Positions 47,034 to 57,062 of a DNA stretch of 64,000 nucleotides are shown piece by piece. The DNA comes from Polaromonas sp. (GTDB taxonomy: Bacteria > Pseudomonadota > Gammaproteobacteria > Burkholderiales > Burkholderiaceae_C), in assembly GCA_025362315.1 (NCBI GenBank), contig JANYGP010000052.1, positions 1-64,000 of the forward strand. Direction: 5' to 3'. A program made the translations under genes and the position numbers. Position 1 is the first letter of the stretch. Every line of letters begins with the position of its first letter. Below the pieces are notes generated by a model that ran no database searches, was not told the origin of the DNA, and saw only the letters and a program-made list of their open reading frames with translations.

Positions 47034-47856
47034 CAAAAACAAAACCTTTCCTTACCCAGTGCTGCGGCCATATAGCGACGACTATAAAGATGTTGAATTT
47101 CAAGCAACGACCCAGGCAGTCGTTGACGGAAGCGCTGTTAACCTATCGTGCTCTTATCTAACTTCCTGTACGGAATTGGTAGACGAGATAAAAAAAAGCA
47201 CGGCCGTATACTGCTCAGTTGTCTCTTGCCGGGACACCTACTTCCGTCAAGCAATTACCTCAAAAGCTGAATTCGTTGCAGCGTCATTCGATGCTACAAA
47301 TCTAAGAGGCGAAGTGCGTATTGAGTCGTACATAGTTTGTGTAAAAAAAATATCTAGCTTCACCTCTCCAGACATAAACAAGGAGTTTGGAAAGGCTGCA
47401 TTTACCTTTGTGCCCGGGCAAGTATTGGCGCAAGACGAAACAGCAGTAATTTACATAGATCGCGATTTGTTCAAACCGCTAACGTCAGTATTCGACCTGG
47501 TGAAAAGCGACACCGTTGGTGTCAATGAATGGAAGGTTGGACTCGACGACGATCACGTACAAATTCAGGTTAGTCCAACAATGAAAGAAGCGATAGACGA
47601 TGCACGAAATAGCACAAGCAGCAAAGCCGTCTTGCTCAACTCCCTTTACTCTGCAGCCGTCACCGAGGCCTTACATAAATTGAAAGAGACACCAGAGGAT
47701 TTCTCTCACACCAAGTGGGGTAATGTCCTTGTTCGTCAACTCGCGCATAACAATGTGGACATAACTACCACTGAACCGTATATTGCAGCCCAAACACTAA
47801 TGCGTCACCCGCTAAGTGTGTTGCGCGCATATGTCTTTCAAGGGGTAAGGCCATGA
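47023..47856 (+). CDS. Uncharacterised protein of the methyltransferase-ATPase cassette
   Basis: 277 residues, unrecognised. Predicted beta-rich N-terminal two thirds (VVDGSAVNLSCSYLTSC, LRGEVRIESYIVCVKKI, FGKAAFTFVPGQVLAQDET) followed by a helical C-terminus (KAVLLNSLYSAAVTEALHKL). No PD-(D/E)XK, HNH or GIY-YIG pattern that I can defend; isolated Asp/Glu/Lys residues exist but not in a convincing order. No signal peptide or membrane helix. It starts 11 bp inside the ATPase gene and ends overlapping the next gene (ATGA, 47853-47856), so it is almost certainly co-translated with both. I recall similar hypothetical proteins in other defence islands, but cannot name the family. Confidence 0.65.
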   Translation: MDFDKNKTFPYPVLRPYSDDYKDVEFQATTQAVVDGSAVNLSCSYLTSCTELVDEIKKSTAVYCSVVSCRDTYFRQAITSKAEFVAASFDATNLRGEVRIESYIVCVKKISSFTSPDINKEFGKAAFTFVPGQVLAQDETAVIYIDRDLFKPLTSVFDLVKSDTVGVNEWKVGLDDDHVQIQVSPTMKEAIDDARNSTSSKAVLLNSLYSAAVTEALHKLKETPEDFSHTKWGNVLVRQLAHNNVDITTTEPYIAAQTLMRHPLSVLRAYVFQGVRP

Positions 47857-48581
47857 TTCCACTGGCACTCTTCCGACACGGTGCGGTTTTACAGCTTTAT
47901 AAAGACATCAACCTTAATCTAGCTCGATACCGAGATAGTGATTTTGAGTTCCTAAATGAAGATCCATCTAAATTTATCGAGTCAAAGTGTCAAATCGACG
48001 AGGATCGACTGTTGGACGTCCATTGCTCTTCTGACGATACCAATGAGGCTGCCTGCTGTCTGGCGGTTGCCGATGGCTTAAACGGAGTAACTCCATATCT
48101 CGCCCGAGATGAAAGGATTTGGGTTCGATTGACTCATATAGAACTGCTGCACTATTCGCGGACTAGATGGCCAATTCCAAGCACTGACATAGAGGCGGTG
48201 GCCCATATCCAAAAGCATTTTTTCGCGAGAAGTGCGCGGGGCATAGAGCGCGACAACGCAATATCTCGGCTTTGGTGGATGGCCACCGTGGCCGGTAAAG
48301 TGGAGGGTCTGAAAACATCTGAGGCCCTTGATGCCTTGTTGTTCCAGAGCGATGTTCGTGCAAGTATCATCGAGCGTCCAAGCACCTCGCAAAACACCGC
48401 TTTGCTCTCAGCGTTAGTGATCCAATTGCATAAATCGCTTTTATCAAATCAAGAGCTGTTTGAGCGCAAACGATTTAGATCGCTGATGAAACAACTAAAC
48501 ATCAATGGTGGAGTAAAACTACTCGATGTCCTTGGTGTGGACATACTTCAAGAAATGGTTGAAGAAGCTGCAAAATCGTAA
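47853..48581 (+). CDS. Uncharacterised protein (possibly DUF6339-like), last gene of the cassette
   Basis: 242 residues, mostly helical, no signal or membrane segment. The most distinctive stretch is HFFARSARGIERDNAISRLWWMA (cited by ends; about residues 125-147), which brings to mind DUF6339 proteins; this is a memory, not a search. HYSRTRWPIP precedes it. The start ATG overlaps the stop of the 277-aa gene. No terminator was seen after it. As the last gene of a coupled set it is likely a required partner of the ATPase, perhaps the effector or a structural subunit. Confidence 0.6.
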   Translation: MIPLALFRHGAVLQLYKDINLNLARYRDSDFEFLNEDPSKFIESKCQIDEDRLLDVHCSSDDTNEAACCLAVADGLNGVTPYLARDERIWVRLTHIELLHYSRTRWPIPSTDIEAVAHIQKHFFARSARGIERDNAISRLWWMATVAGKVEGLKTSEALDALLFQSDVRASIIERPSTSQNTALLSALVIQLHKSLLSNQELFERKRFRSLMKQLNINGGVKLLDVLGVDILQEMVEEAAKS

Positions 48582-48879
48582 ATACCCCCTTTGAGATGCG
48601 CCCTTTTGGAGACTCAATTTATTGCGCATCAGTTACCGAGACGTTTTTACCGATTCAGACCATACAGATTGTATTTCGAGCTGTTAGCGGAAACAAAGCA
48701 GAGTCGTGCACCATCGCGGCCGCGCATCATTGAGTTGCTGCGAGGCCGCTCTTCCAGGTTCTTTAGCGATGCGCTGGTCAACATCACGGCGCACCAATGC
48801 CCGCGGGCGCATGCGGAGCTGGAAGCGGTCTGAGGGTATCAAAAAGCCGTATTCGGCCTGCTTTCAGGCATGTTTTAAT
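48582..48879. other. Junction region right of the cassette
   Basis: About 300 bp between the cassette and the 48-bp repeat. Composition returns to high GC near 48700. A frame of 80 codons is open (48591-48833) but has no family likeness or ribosome-binding site, so I do not call it. It may be the remnant of the sequence interrupted by the cassette. Confidence 0.4.
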
Positions 48880-48926
48880 CCTGTAGCCCAATTGATTCGG
48901 GCGCAGGCAGCTCCTGAATCAATAGC
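48880..48926 (-). repeat. 48-bp dispersed repeat, right of the low-GC cassette
   Basis: Inverted copy (CCTGTAGCCCAATTGATTC, GGGCGCAGGCAGCTCC, AATAGC). Homology to the copy at 49787 extends beyond the core on the left side (TTTTAA, CAGG and a GGG/CCC-rich stretch), so the full element is longer than 48 bp. Confidence 0.85.
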
Positions 48927-48930
48927 AACG

Positions 48931-49338
48931 TCAAGCCAGTAAAGTCATCTCCGCAGCGCGTACTGCAGCTTTGTCAAACGTCATCGTCGCGGTACAGCCG
49001 GCACTTAGAGCGATCTCGGTAATCAGTGCGTCGGCCAGACCGGCTTTGCGGTTGCTTGATGCTTTGAATCGACCAATCGCCGCTTGCAGTACATCGCGCT
49101 TTTCCATACAAAACTGGGGCGTATTCAAAAAGTCTTCAAGCGTGGCAACCAGCTCATCCATCGCGGCACCGTACAGACTGCTGAGCACCCAGCAAAGTTT
49201 AGCCACCACCACCAGGCTGATAAAGCCTTGTCGGGTCGGGGTGAGTTCTTGCTCAATCAGGCGCGTGGCCAGCGCGGCTTGATTGGCGTCGTCCTGCGCA
49301 AGGTAGCGCGCCAGCACGTTGGTGTCCAACCCAATCAT
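48931..49338 (-). CDS. vapC: PIN-domain VapC toxin with Lys at the conserved Glu position
   Basis: About 135 residues. PIN fold: MIGLDTNVLARYLAQDD at the start, GLADALITEIA and MTFDKAAVRA near the end carry three of the four catalytic acids. The second acidic site, normally the Glu of a LLELEWVL-type motif, reads VVAKLCWVL, with Lys47. The toxin is therefore probably inactive. ATG at 49336-49338 overlaps the TGA (49335-49337) of the frame belonging to the antitoxin C-terminus, the usual vapBC coupling; an ATG nine bases upstream is less likely. The antitoxin gene carries a frameshift. Confidence 0.75.
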   Translation of the reverse strand: MIGLDTNVLARYLAQDDANQAALATRLIEQELTPTRQGFISLVVVAKLCWVLSSLYGAAMDELVATLEDFLNTPQFCMEKRDVLQAAIGRFKASSNRKAGLADALITEIALSAGCTATMTFDKAAVRAAEMTLLA

Positions 49339-49588
49339 GTTGGCCATTTGCTGCGGCTTGACGCACTCAAGGCAATGGCTTGATCCATCGCCTCAATGCT
49401 GACGGGTTTTTGCCCCGTCCCGCAAAGCGGCCTTTCAGGGCGGTCACGTCGCTGCGAACAGGCATCAGCACAAAGCTTGCGCCCTGCCGGATGAAGTCAA
49501 CCTGATTGCTAGCAACAAGCCCCAATGCTGTGCGAACGGCCATGGGCAATGTGATCTGACCTTTGCTGGTGAGTGTGGCGATGGGCAT
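49335..49588 (-). pseudogene. vapB: AbrB/MazE-type VapB antitoxin, frameshifted
   Basis: The N-terminal AbrB-like DNA-binding domain is intact (IATLTSKGQITLPMAVRTALGL). Near the end the frame reads RGKNPSALRRWIKPLP and stops at 49367. In the adjacent frame the same DNA encodes KPVSIEAMDQAIALSA...KWPT and stops at 49335, overlapping the vapC start, exactly as expected for an intact antitoxin. The switch point is an A5 run on the minus strand (49407-49411); loss of one A from an A6 run (Lys-Lys) explains it. Sequencing error in a homopolymer is the alternative. Confidence 0.75.
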
Positions 49589-49786
49589 ACAGCTCCTAAA
49601 ATTTCCTTGCGTACAGTAAGGAACTTTAGAGGAAACAAGTTAAGGATGGTGCCTTGTCACACCGCCAGCACAGCCGGCATTCATGATGGTGTTTGATACC
49701 TTGCAATCAGCAGGCTTGTTGATGCGAATGAGCGGCTTGAGGGGCATCAAAAGGCAATTTTGGCCCGTTATCAGGTGTGTTTTAAG

Positions 49787-49832
49787 CTTGTAGCCCAATA
49801 GATTCGGGCGCAAGCAGCTATTACATTAATAG
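49787..49832 (-). repeat. 48-bp dispersed repeat upstream of vapB
   Basis: Inverted copy (CTTGTAGCCCAATAGATTC, GGGCGCAAGCAGC, ATTAATAG). Confidence 0.85.
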
Positions 49833-49886
49833 TGCTGTGCTGGCGATCAAATTTTATCCAGCCAAAGCAGGTAGGCACTTTGCCAT

Positions 49887-49915
49887 GAAATTCGAAAATG
49901 CGGTGTTCGAATTTC
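49887..49915. repeat. Perfect inverted repeat
   Basis: GAAATTCGAA (49887-49896), 9-nt loop, TTCGAATTTC (49906-49915). Too AT-rich and without a T-run to be an ordinary terminator; could be a binding site or remnant. Confidence 0.55.
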
Positions 49916-49934
49916 AAGGCGAATAGGTGGATAC

Positions 49935-50213
49935 CTATTTATAAAAAGCCTCAACCTTGCCCTTGAGCTTGATCGTCAAGGGAAAGCCTTTGCGGTCGAC
50001 CTTCTTGCCCACGGGCACTTTGATCCAGCCTTCGCTGATGCAGTATTCCTCAACATCCATGCGTTCTTTGTCGTTGAAAAGGATGCCTACGTTGTGTTCA
50101 AAAATGGCTTTGATATGGTGCTTACTGCGCACGTCGGTTGAGAGTTGGTCGGGCAGTGGCAGGCGTTCTGCAGGTGCGGATACAGCTTGTGTTATGTCGT
50201 TCATGTCGGTCAT
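49935..50213 (-). CDS. DUF3297 protein
   Basis: About 92 residues, cytoplasmic. The family pattern is clear: PLPDQLSTDVRSKHHIKAIFEHNVGILFNDKERMDVEEYCISEGWIKV is one conserved block (cited by its ends, about residues 19-66), then GKKVDRKGFPLTIKLKGKVE. Function unknown; members are small proteins often near gyrB or in the glutathione-peroxidase context. The start could be ATG 50211-50213 (chosen) or 50202-50204; a TTG at 50229-50231 would overlap the gyrB stop. Downstream of gyrB on the same strand, possibly its cotranscript. Confidence 0.8.
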   Translation of the reverse strand: MTDMNDITQAVSAPAERLPLPDQLSTDVRSKHHIKAIFEHNVGILFNDKERMDVEEYCISEGWIKVPVGKKVDRKGFPLTIKLKGKVEAFYK

Positions 50214-50227
50214 ATCAGGTGGCAATT

Positions 50228-52885
<2,658 letters not shown>

Positions 52886-52955
52886 TTAAATGACCAAACC
52901 CGCTGCGTGTGAATATGTGCAGCGGGCTTGTCTTGTCTGGGCAACCTGATAAAAG

Positions 52956-54062
52956 CTAAATTCGCATTGGCATCACAACGTATTTGAAAGTTGCGTTGTC
53001 GGGAATAGTCAGCAACGCTGAACTGTTGGAATCCGCCAGCTCCATCTTGACCATGTCCTGGTCCATGTTGGCCAGTGCGTCAATCAGGTAAGTGACGTTG
53101 AACCCAATTTCGATGGCTTCACCAGCGTAGTCAATGTCCAGCTCGTCCACGGCCTCTTCCTGCTCGGCGTTGTTGGACGCCACACGCAGGGTGCCGGGCT
53201 CAATGTTCAATCGCACGCCCTTGAATTTGTCACTGGTCAGGATAGCCGTGCGCTGCAGACTGGCCAGCAGGCTGACGCGGCCCAGTGTGATGATGTTTTT
53301 GTGATTTCTCGGAATGACGCGGTTGTAGTCCGGAAACTTGCCTTCCACCAGCTTGGTTACGAACTCCATGCCTTCAAAGCTGAATTTGGCCTGGTTATTG
53401 GCAAATTGCATGTCAATGGCACCCTCCTTGTCGCTTAGCAAGCGCTGCATTTCCAGCACTGTTTTGCGCGGCAGGATCACCTCTTGCTTGGGTACTTCCA
53501 CGTCGAGCATGGCGGACGAAAACGCCAAGCGGTGGCCGTCGGTGGCCACCAGACTGAGCTGCTTGCCTTCGGCCACGAACAGGATGCCGTTCAGGTAGTA
53601 GCGGATGTCATGCACCGCCATGGCGAATGAGACCTGGTTCAACAAATCCTTCAGAACCTTTTGCGGCACTGAGAAAGCCGGACCAAAGTTGGCTGCCTCT
53701 TGCACCAGCGGAAAGTCTTCAGCGGGCAAGGTTTGCAGCGTGAAGCGACTTTTGCCGCCTTTGAGGATCAACTTGTTTTGCGCAGACTCCAGAGACACAG
53801 TCTGGTCGCTCGGCATGGATCGCAAAATATCAATCAGCTTGCGCGCACCCACCGTGGTGGTGAAGTTGCCAGTGTCACCCTCAAGCTCAGCCGTGGTGCG
53901 GATCTGGATTTCAAGGTCACTGGTGGTGAGTTGTAGTTGTGAGCCTGTCTTTTTGATCAGCACATTGGCAAGGATGGGCAGGGTATGACGGCGCTCAACA
54001 ATGCCGGCAACGGATTGCAGCGCAGACAAAACTTTATCCTGGGTGGCTTTTAAAACGATCAT
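52956..54062 (-). CDS. dnaN: DNA polymerase III sliding clamp (beta subunit)
   Basis: 368 residues, standard length. Opens MIVLKATQDKVLSALQSVAGIVERRHTLPIL (cited by ends) and ends with SALLTIPDNATFKYVVMPMRI, the typical clamp tail. Dimeric ring that tethers polymerases and other proteins to DNA. Lies 281 bp after dnaA with the oriC unwinding region between them, and 112 bp before gyrB. Confidence 0.97.
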   Translation of the reverse strand: MIVLKATQDKVLSALQSVAGIVERRHTLPILANVLIKKTGSQLQLTTSDLEIQIRTTAELEGDTGNFTTTVGARKLIDILRSMPSDQTVSLESAQNKLILKGGKSRFTLQTLPAEDFPLVQEAANFGPAFSVPQKVLKDLLNQVSFAMAVHDIRYYLNGILFVAEGKQLSLVATDGHRLAFSSAMLDVEVPKQEVILPRKTVLEMQRLLSDKEGAIDMQFANNQAKFSFEGMEFVTKLVEGKFPDYNRVIPRNHKNIITLGRVSLLASLQRTAILTSDKFKGVRLNIEPGTLRVASNNAEQEEAVDELDIDYAGEAIEIGFNVTYLIDALANMDQDMVKMELADSNSSALLTIPDNATFKYVVMPMRI

Positions 54063-54109
54063 GTCTATTTCTTCCTCTTTTCGTATGTATTTAATTCTTT
54101 AATTCAAAT

Positions 54110-54124
54110 TAGTAGTAGTAGTAA
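54110..54124 (+). promoter_or_regulatory. DnaA-trio tract
   Basis: Four consecutive TAG triplets and a TAA at 54110-54124, in the orientation expected for strand loading of DnaA from the boxes on the right. Confidence 0.6.
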
Positions 54125-54255
54125 GGGAGGCGCTTTTCTGTGTACAAGGCTATTTTCCCCTTTTCAATCATGGACTTGTCAGTTGTTTAACTCTGTGTTT
54201 GAGATGGGCAATGGTGACTGCAGGATATGAACAACTTCAGGAAAAGGCTTCTGTC

Positions 54256-54264
54256 TGTGGATAA
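54256..54264 (-). promoter_or_regulatory. DnaA box (perfect)
   Basis: TGTGGATAA on the plus strand, i.e. TTATCCACA on the minus strand. Confidence 0.8.
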
Positions 54265-54343
54265 CTCGGTAGTTGTGCAACAGTTATACCCAAACTTGTG
54301 AATCCGACAACAACTGGAAAATGCAGGCAACGCAGGTTCATTT

Positions 54344-55738
54344 TCATCCTTTGAGGGTTTGCTCAAGCACGTGCAATTGCTGATTTAACTCGGTCATCTG
54401 CTGGCGCTCAGCCGACATTTTCCGCACGGCGTGCAGCACGGTGGTGTGGTCACGACCCCCAAACAGCTCGCCAATTTCCGGAAGGCTTTTTTGTGTCAAT
54501 TCTTTGGCGAGGTACATGGCGATCTGACGCGGCCGGGCAATGCTGGCGGGCCGTTTTTTAGAATACATGTCAGCAACTTTGATCTTGTAATAGTCGGCCA
54601 CTGTCTTCTGGATATTTTCAACCGAGATCTGCCGGTTTTGAATGGACAGCAAATCGCGCAATGCCTCACGTGCCAGCTGAATGGAAATTTCTTTCTGGTT
54701 GAAGCGTGAATAGGCGAGGATCTTGCGCAGCGCGCCTTCCAGTTCGCGAACGTTGGAGCGCACGTTTTTGGCAACAAAAAACGCCACTTCCTCGGGCATG
54801 GTGGCCATTTCTGCTTCTGCTTTTCGAATCAGAATGGCGACCCGCATTTCAAGTTCGGGCGGTTCGATGGCGACAGTCAGGCCTGAATCGAAGCGTGACA
54901 CCAGACGCTCGTGAATGTCAGTCAACCCTTTGGGATAAGTATCGCTGGTCATCACGATGTGCGACTTTTTGGTCAGCAGTGCCTCAAACGCGTTGAAAAA
55001 TTCTTCCTGGGTGCGGTCTTTGTTGGCAAAAAACTGCACATCATCAATCAGCAGCAAATCCAGCGAGTGGTAACGCTCCTTGAACTCGTCAAACGTCTTT
55101 CGCTGGTAAGCCTTGACCACATCAGACACAAATTGCTCCGCGTGGATATACAGCACCTTGACTTGTGGGTTGTCGGCCAGCAGCTTGTTGCCAATGGCAT
55201 GCATCAAGTGGGTTTTTCCCAAGCCAACGCCGCCGTAGATAAAAAGCGGGTTGTAAAGCTGCCCCAGACTGCTGGCAACATGCATGGCCGCAGCACGCCC
55301 CATGCGGTTGGCAGTGCCTTCGATCAGGGTGTCAAAGGTTAACGCGGTGTTTAAACGATTTTTAAAAGGTGCCCCGGCCAGGTCTTCAGCAACGCCCAGA
55401 CCCGCTGGCTCCGGAATGCCCGGATTTTCAAAACTGCGAATTAACGGCGAAGATTTGGCGGGCGCTTCACGCGGAGCAAGCGCTAACTCAAGCGTTATGT
55501 GATGTCCAGAAATCTTTTCCAGTAAAACTGCAATCCGGGCCGCATATTGGGCGCGCACCCAGTCAAGCTTGAAACGGTTTCCAACCTGAATCGTCACCCT
55601 GGACAGATCGTCGGCCACGACTGCAGCCAGCGGGCGAATCCATGTGTTGAACTGTTGCTCAGGCAGCTCCTGTGCCAAATGGTCGACACAGGTTTGCCAC
55701 AAGCCATCATTCGATGGAATTGAAAAGTCAGCAGCCAT
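54344..55738 (-). CDS. dnaA: Chromosomal replication initiator DnaA
   Basis: About 464 residues. Domain I ([27 protein letters not shown], cited by ends), a variable linker, AAA+ domain with Walker [11 protein letters not shown] and Walker [11 protein letters not shown], and domain IV with the box-binding signature [18 protein letters not shown] at 55736-55738 ([11 protein letters not shown]) is used; open frame upstream is not DnaA-like. Its own promoter carries DnaA boxes at 55775-55783 and 55825-55833, implying autoregulation. Confidence 0.97.
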   Translation of the reverse strand: MAADFSIPSNDGLWQTCVDHLAQELPEQQFNTWIRPLAAVVADDLSRVTIQVGNRFKLDWVRAQYAARIAVLLEKISGHHITLELALAPREAPAKSSPLIRSFENPGIPEPAGLGVAEDLAGAPFKNRLNTALTFDTLIEGTANRMGRAAAMHVASSLGQLYNPLFIYGGVGLGKTHLMHAIGNKLLADNPQVKVLYIHAEQFVSDVVKAYQRKTFDEFKERYHSLDLLLIDDVQFFANKDRTQEEFFNAFEALLTKKSHIVMTSDTYPKGLTDIHERLVSRFDSGLTVAIEPPELEMRVAILIRKAEAEMATMPEEVAFFVAKNVRSNVRELEGALRKILAYSRFNQKEISIQLAREALRDLLSIQNRQISVENIQKTVADYYKIKVADMYSKKRPASIARPRQIAMYLAKELTQKSLPEIGELFGGRDHTTVLHAVRKMSAERQQMTELNQQLHVLEQTLKG

Positions 55739-55774
55739 GTTGCCTGACAAAGGCACAGCACGGTACGCTGCGCC

Positions 55775-55833
55775 TGTGGATAGGGTTGTTTTTAAGCACC
55801 CTGTATTGTACCTTCTGCCGGGAGTTATCCACA
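55775..55833 (-). promoter_or_regulatory. dnaA promoter with two DnaA boxes
   Basis: On the minus strand: a -10 box TACAAT (55805-55810) lies between a perfect DnaA box at 55825-55833 (TTATCCACA on the plus strand) covering its -35 area, and a box CTATCCACA (55775-55783) downstream. The arrangement fits classical DnaA autorepression. Confidence 0.55.
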
Positions 55834-55934
55834 TGCCAGAGAGTTGTCGCCTGAATGTTTTGGCGGGCTTGCCAGGCGATCATTCATTTTCGGTTGCTAT
55901 CTCAGACATCACACCCAAAAACCGGCCTAACTGG

Positions 55935-55962
55935 TTGGCAGGCTTGAAAAATCAGCGATAAT
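55935..55962 (+). promoter_or_regulatory. Candidate promoter of the rpmH operon
   Basis: TTGGCA (55935-55940), 16-bp spacer, GATAAT (55957-55962), with a leader of about 160 bp before rpmH. The whole gap 55739-56124 holds no other gene. Confidence 0.45.
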
Positions 55963-56124
55963 CATGGGTAACCAAAAGCATTGCCAGATTAATCCGGCTG
56001 GATGCCCAGCAGTTTTTAGGAGCTGGTCAATGCAAGGGGCTTGATGGGGAGAATCAATTTCAGGATTTGACCCCGTAAAGAATGAACATAAATCCTGGAT
56101 TTTTAGCCATCAGCTGGACCCATC

Positions 56125-56259
56125 ATGAAACGCACATACCAACCTTCCAAAGTCAAGCGCGCGCGGACGCACGGTTTCCTCACACGCATGAAAACACGCG
56201 GCGGTCGCGCTGTGATTGCTGCCCGCCGCGCCAAAGGCCGCAAGCGTCTGGCCGTATAA
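56125..56259 (+). CDS. rpmH: 50S ribosomal protein L34
   Basis: 44 residues, complete: [18 protein letters not shown] followed by [20 protein letters not shown] and KRLAV, the L34 sequence. It was too short for automatic calling. It heads the rpmH-rnpA-yidD-yidC-mnmE set, which is divergent from dnaA, the standard arrangement near proteobacterial origins. Confidence 0.97.
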   Translation: MKRTYQPSKVKRARTHGFLTRMKTRGGRAVIAARRAKGRKRLAV

Positions 56260-56295
56260 GTTTCAGGATGCCGGGCGCAGTGGTGAGCGCACGCG

Positions 56296-56742
56296 ATGCA
56301 GCGACTTAAAACCCGGCCGCAGTTCCAGGCGGTTCTTGGGGGTGTGCTGGTTGCAAAAACCAGCCATTTCGCATTGCACCGTGTGGCTCTGAATGCACCC
56401 GCCCTTTCAGCGACGCCTGTCATGGCTCCATTGCTTTTTCCAGTCCATGACACCTGGATGGGGGCGATGGCGCCCAAGCGATGGGCCAAACACGCTGTGA
56501 CTCGCAACGCCATCAAGAGACAAATTTATTCTGTGAGCGCCAGTCTGAAACATCTCTTCCCGCAAGCGGCTTTTTTGATCAGGCTGCGGCGCGAGTTTGC
56601 GCGCAAGGACTTTAAAAGTGCCTCATCTGCCGCTTTCAAAGAAGCAGTGCGGGCTGAGCTGCTGGTCCTGATGCAGCTTGTCCGGGCACCAGACAGGTCC
56701 ATATCTGTTGATGCTGCTACTGCCGCCGTTGCTGCTGTATGA
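56296..56742 (+). CDS. rnpA: Ribonuclease P protein component
   Basis: About 148 residues, basic. MQRLKTRPQFQAVLGG opens the protein and WAKHAVTRNAIKRQIYSV contains the RNR-type RNA-binding signature of RnpA in the shape AVTRNAIKR. The C-terminus (residues 125-148) is Ala-rich and less conserved. It binds the RNase P RNA to process tRNA 5' ends. It starts 37 bp after rpmH; its stop overlaps the yidD start (56739). Confidence 0.9.
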   Translation: MQRLKTRPQFQAVLGGVLVAKTSHFALHRVALNAPALSATPVMAPLLFPVHDTWMGAMAPKRWAKHAVTRNAIKRQIYSVSASLKHLFPQAAFLIRLRREFARKDFKSASSAAFKEAVRAELLVLMQLVRAPDRSISVDAATAAVAAV

Positions 56743-57062
56743 GTTATTTTTTATTCTCGATATATCGTCTGCCCCAAAACGCATTGATGGGTCTGGTCAA
56801 GGCTTACCGGTTGCTGCTCAGCCCATGGCTTGGCAGTGCCTGCCGTTTTGAACCGACATGCTCTGCGTACTCGCTGCAGGCGCTAAAGCAGCATGGTGCA
56901 ATTGCCGGAGCAGCCCTGACAGCTTATCGGCTGGTGCGTTGCCAGCCATGGTGCCAAGGCGGCCATGACCCCGTACCGCCAAGCTTGCGCATACCCCTTT
57001 TTACCCGCCTGATCACACCTGTGACCAGCGCCACCCTTACTTCTGAAAAGAAACTGCCATGA
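56739..57062 (+). CDS. yidD: Membrane protein insertion efficiency factor YidD
   Basis: About 107 residues. RLLLSPWLGSACRFEPTCSAYSLQALKQHGAI (cited by ends) carries the three conserved Cys residues, CRFxPTCS being the family signature. Predicted amphipathic membrane-associated protein that assists YidC. It overlaps rnpA by 4 bp and yidC by 4 bp (ATGA at 57059-57062). The tail after residue 85 is longer than in E. coli. Confidence 0.9.
   Translation: MSYFLFSIYRLPQNALMGLVKAYRLLLSPWLGSACRFEPTCSAYSLQALKQHGAIAGAALTAYRLVRCQPWCQGGHDPVPPSLRIPLFTRLITPVTSATLTSEKKLP

Larger units (their letters stand above)
49589..49934. other. Repeat-bearing gap before DUF3297
   Basis: 346 bp with no supported gene. 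It holds a 48-bp repeat at 49787-49832 and a perfect inverted repeat at 49887-49915 which also forms a 13-codon frame MKFENAVFEFQGE of unknown meaning. The promoter of vapBC must lie near 49590-49650. Confidence 0.5.
54063..54343. other. oriC: Chromosomal origin region oriC (dnaA-dnaN gap)
   Basis: The gap holds, from left to right on the plus strand: an AT-rich run (54070-54109; TATTTAATTCTTTAATTC), a DnaA-trio tract, a GC patch (GGGAGGCG), a near-consensus DnaA box TGTGTACAA (54139-54147, inverse of TTGTACACA), and a perfect box TGTGGATAA (54256-54264). This order (AT-rich, trios, GC cluster, boxes) is the basal unwinding layout described for bacterial origins. Confidence 0.7.

Noticed and set aside
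48591..48833. Short plus-strand frame of 80 codons after the cassette
   Set aside because: No similarity to known proteins, no Shine-Dalgarno, composition of random high-GC sequence.
49404..49414. Programmed -1 frameshift in vapB
   Set aside because: The heptamer CAAAAAC is not a good slippery site and a simple one-base deletion explains the data; kept only as something to test.
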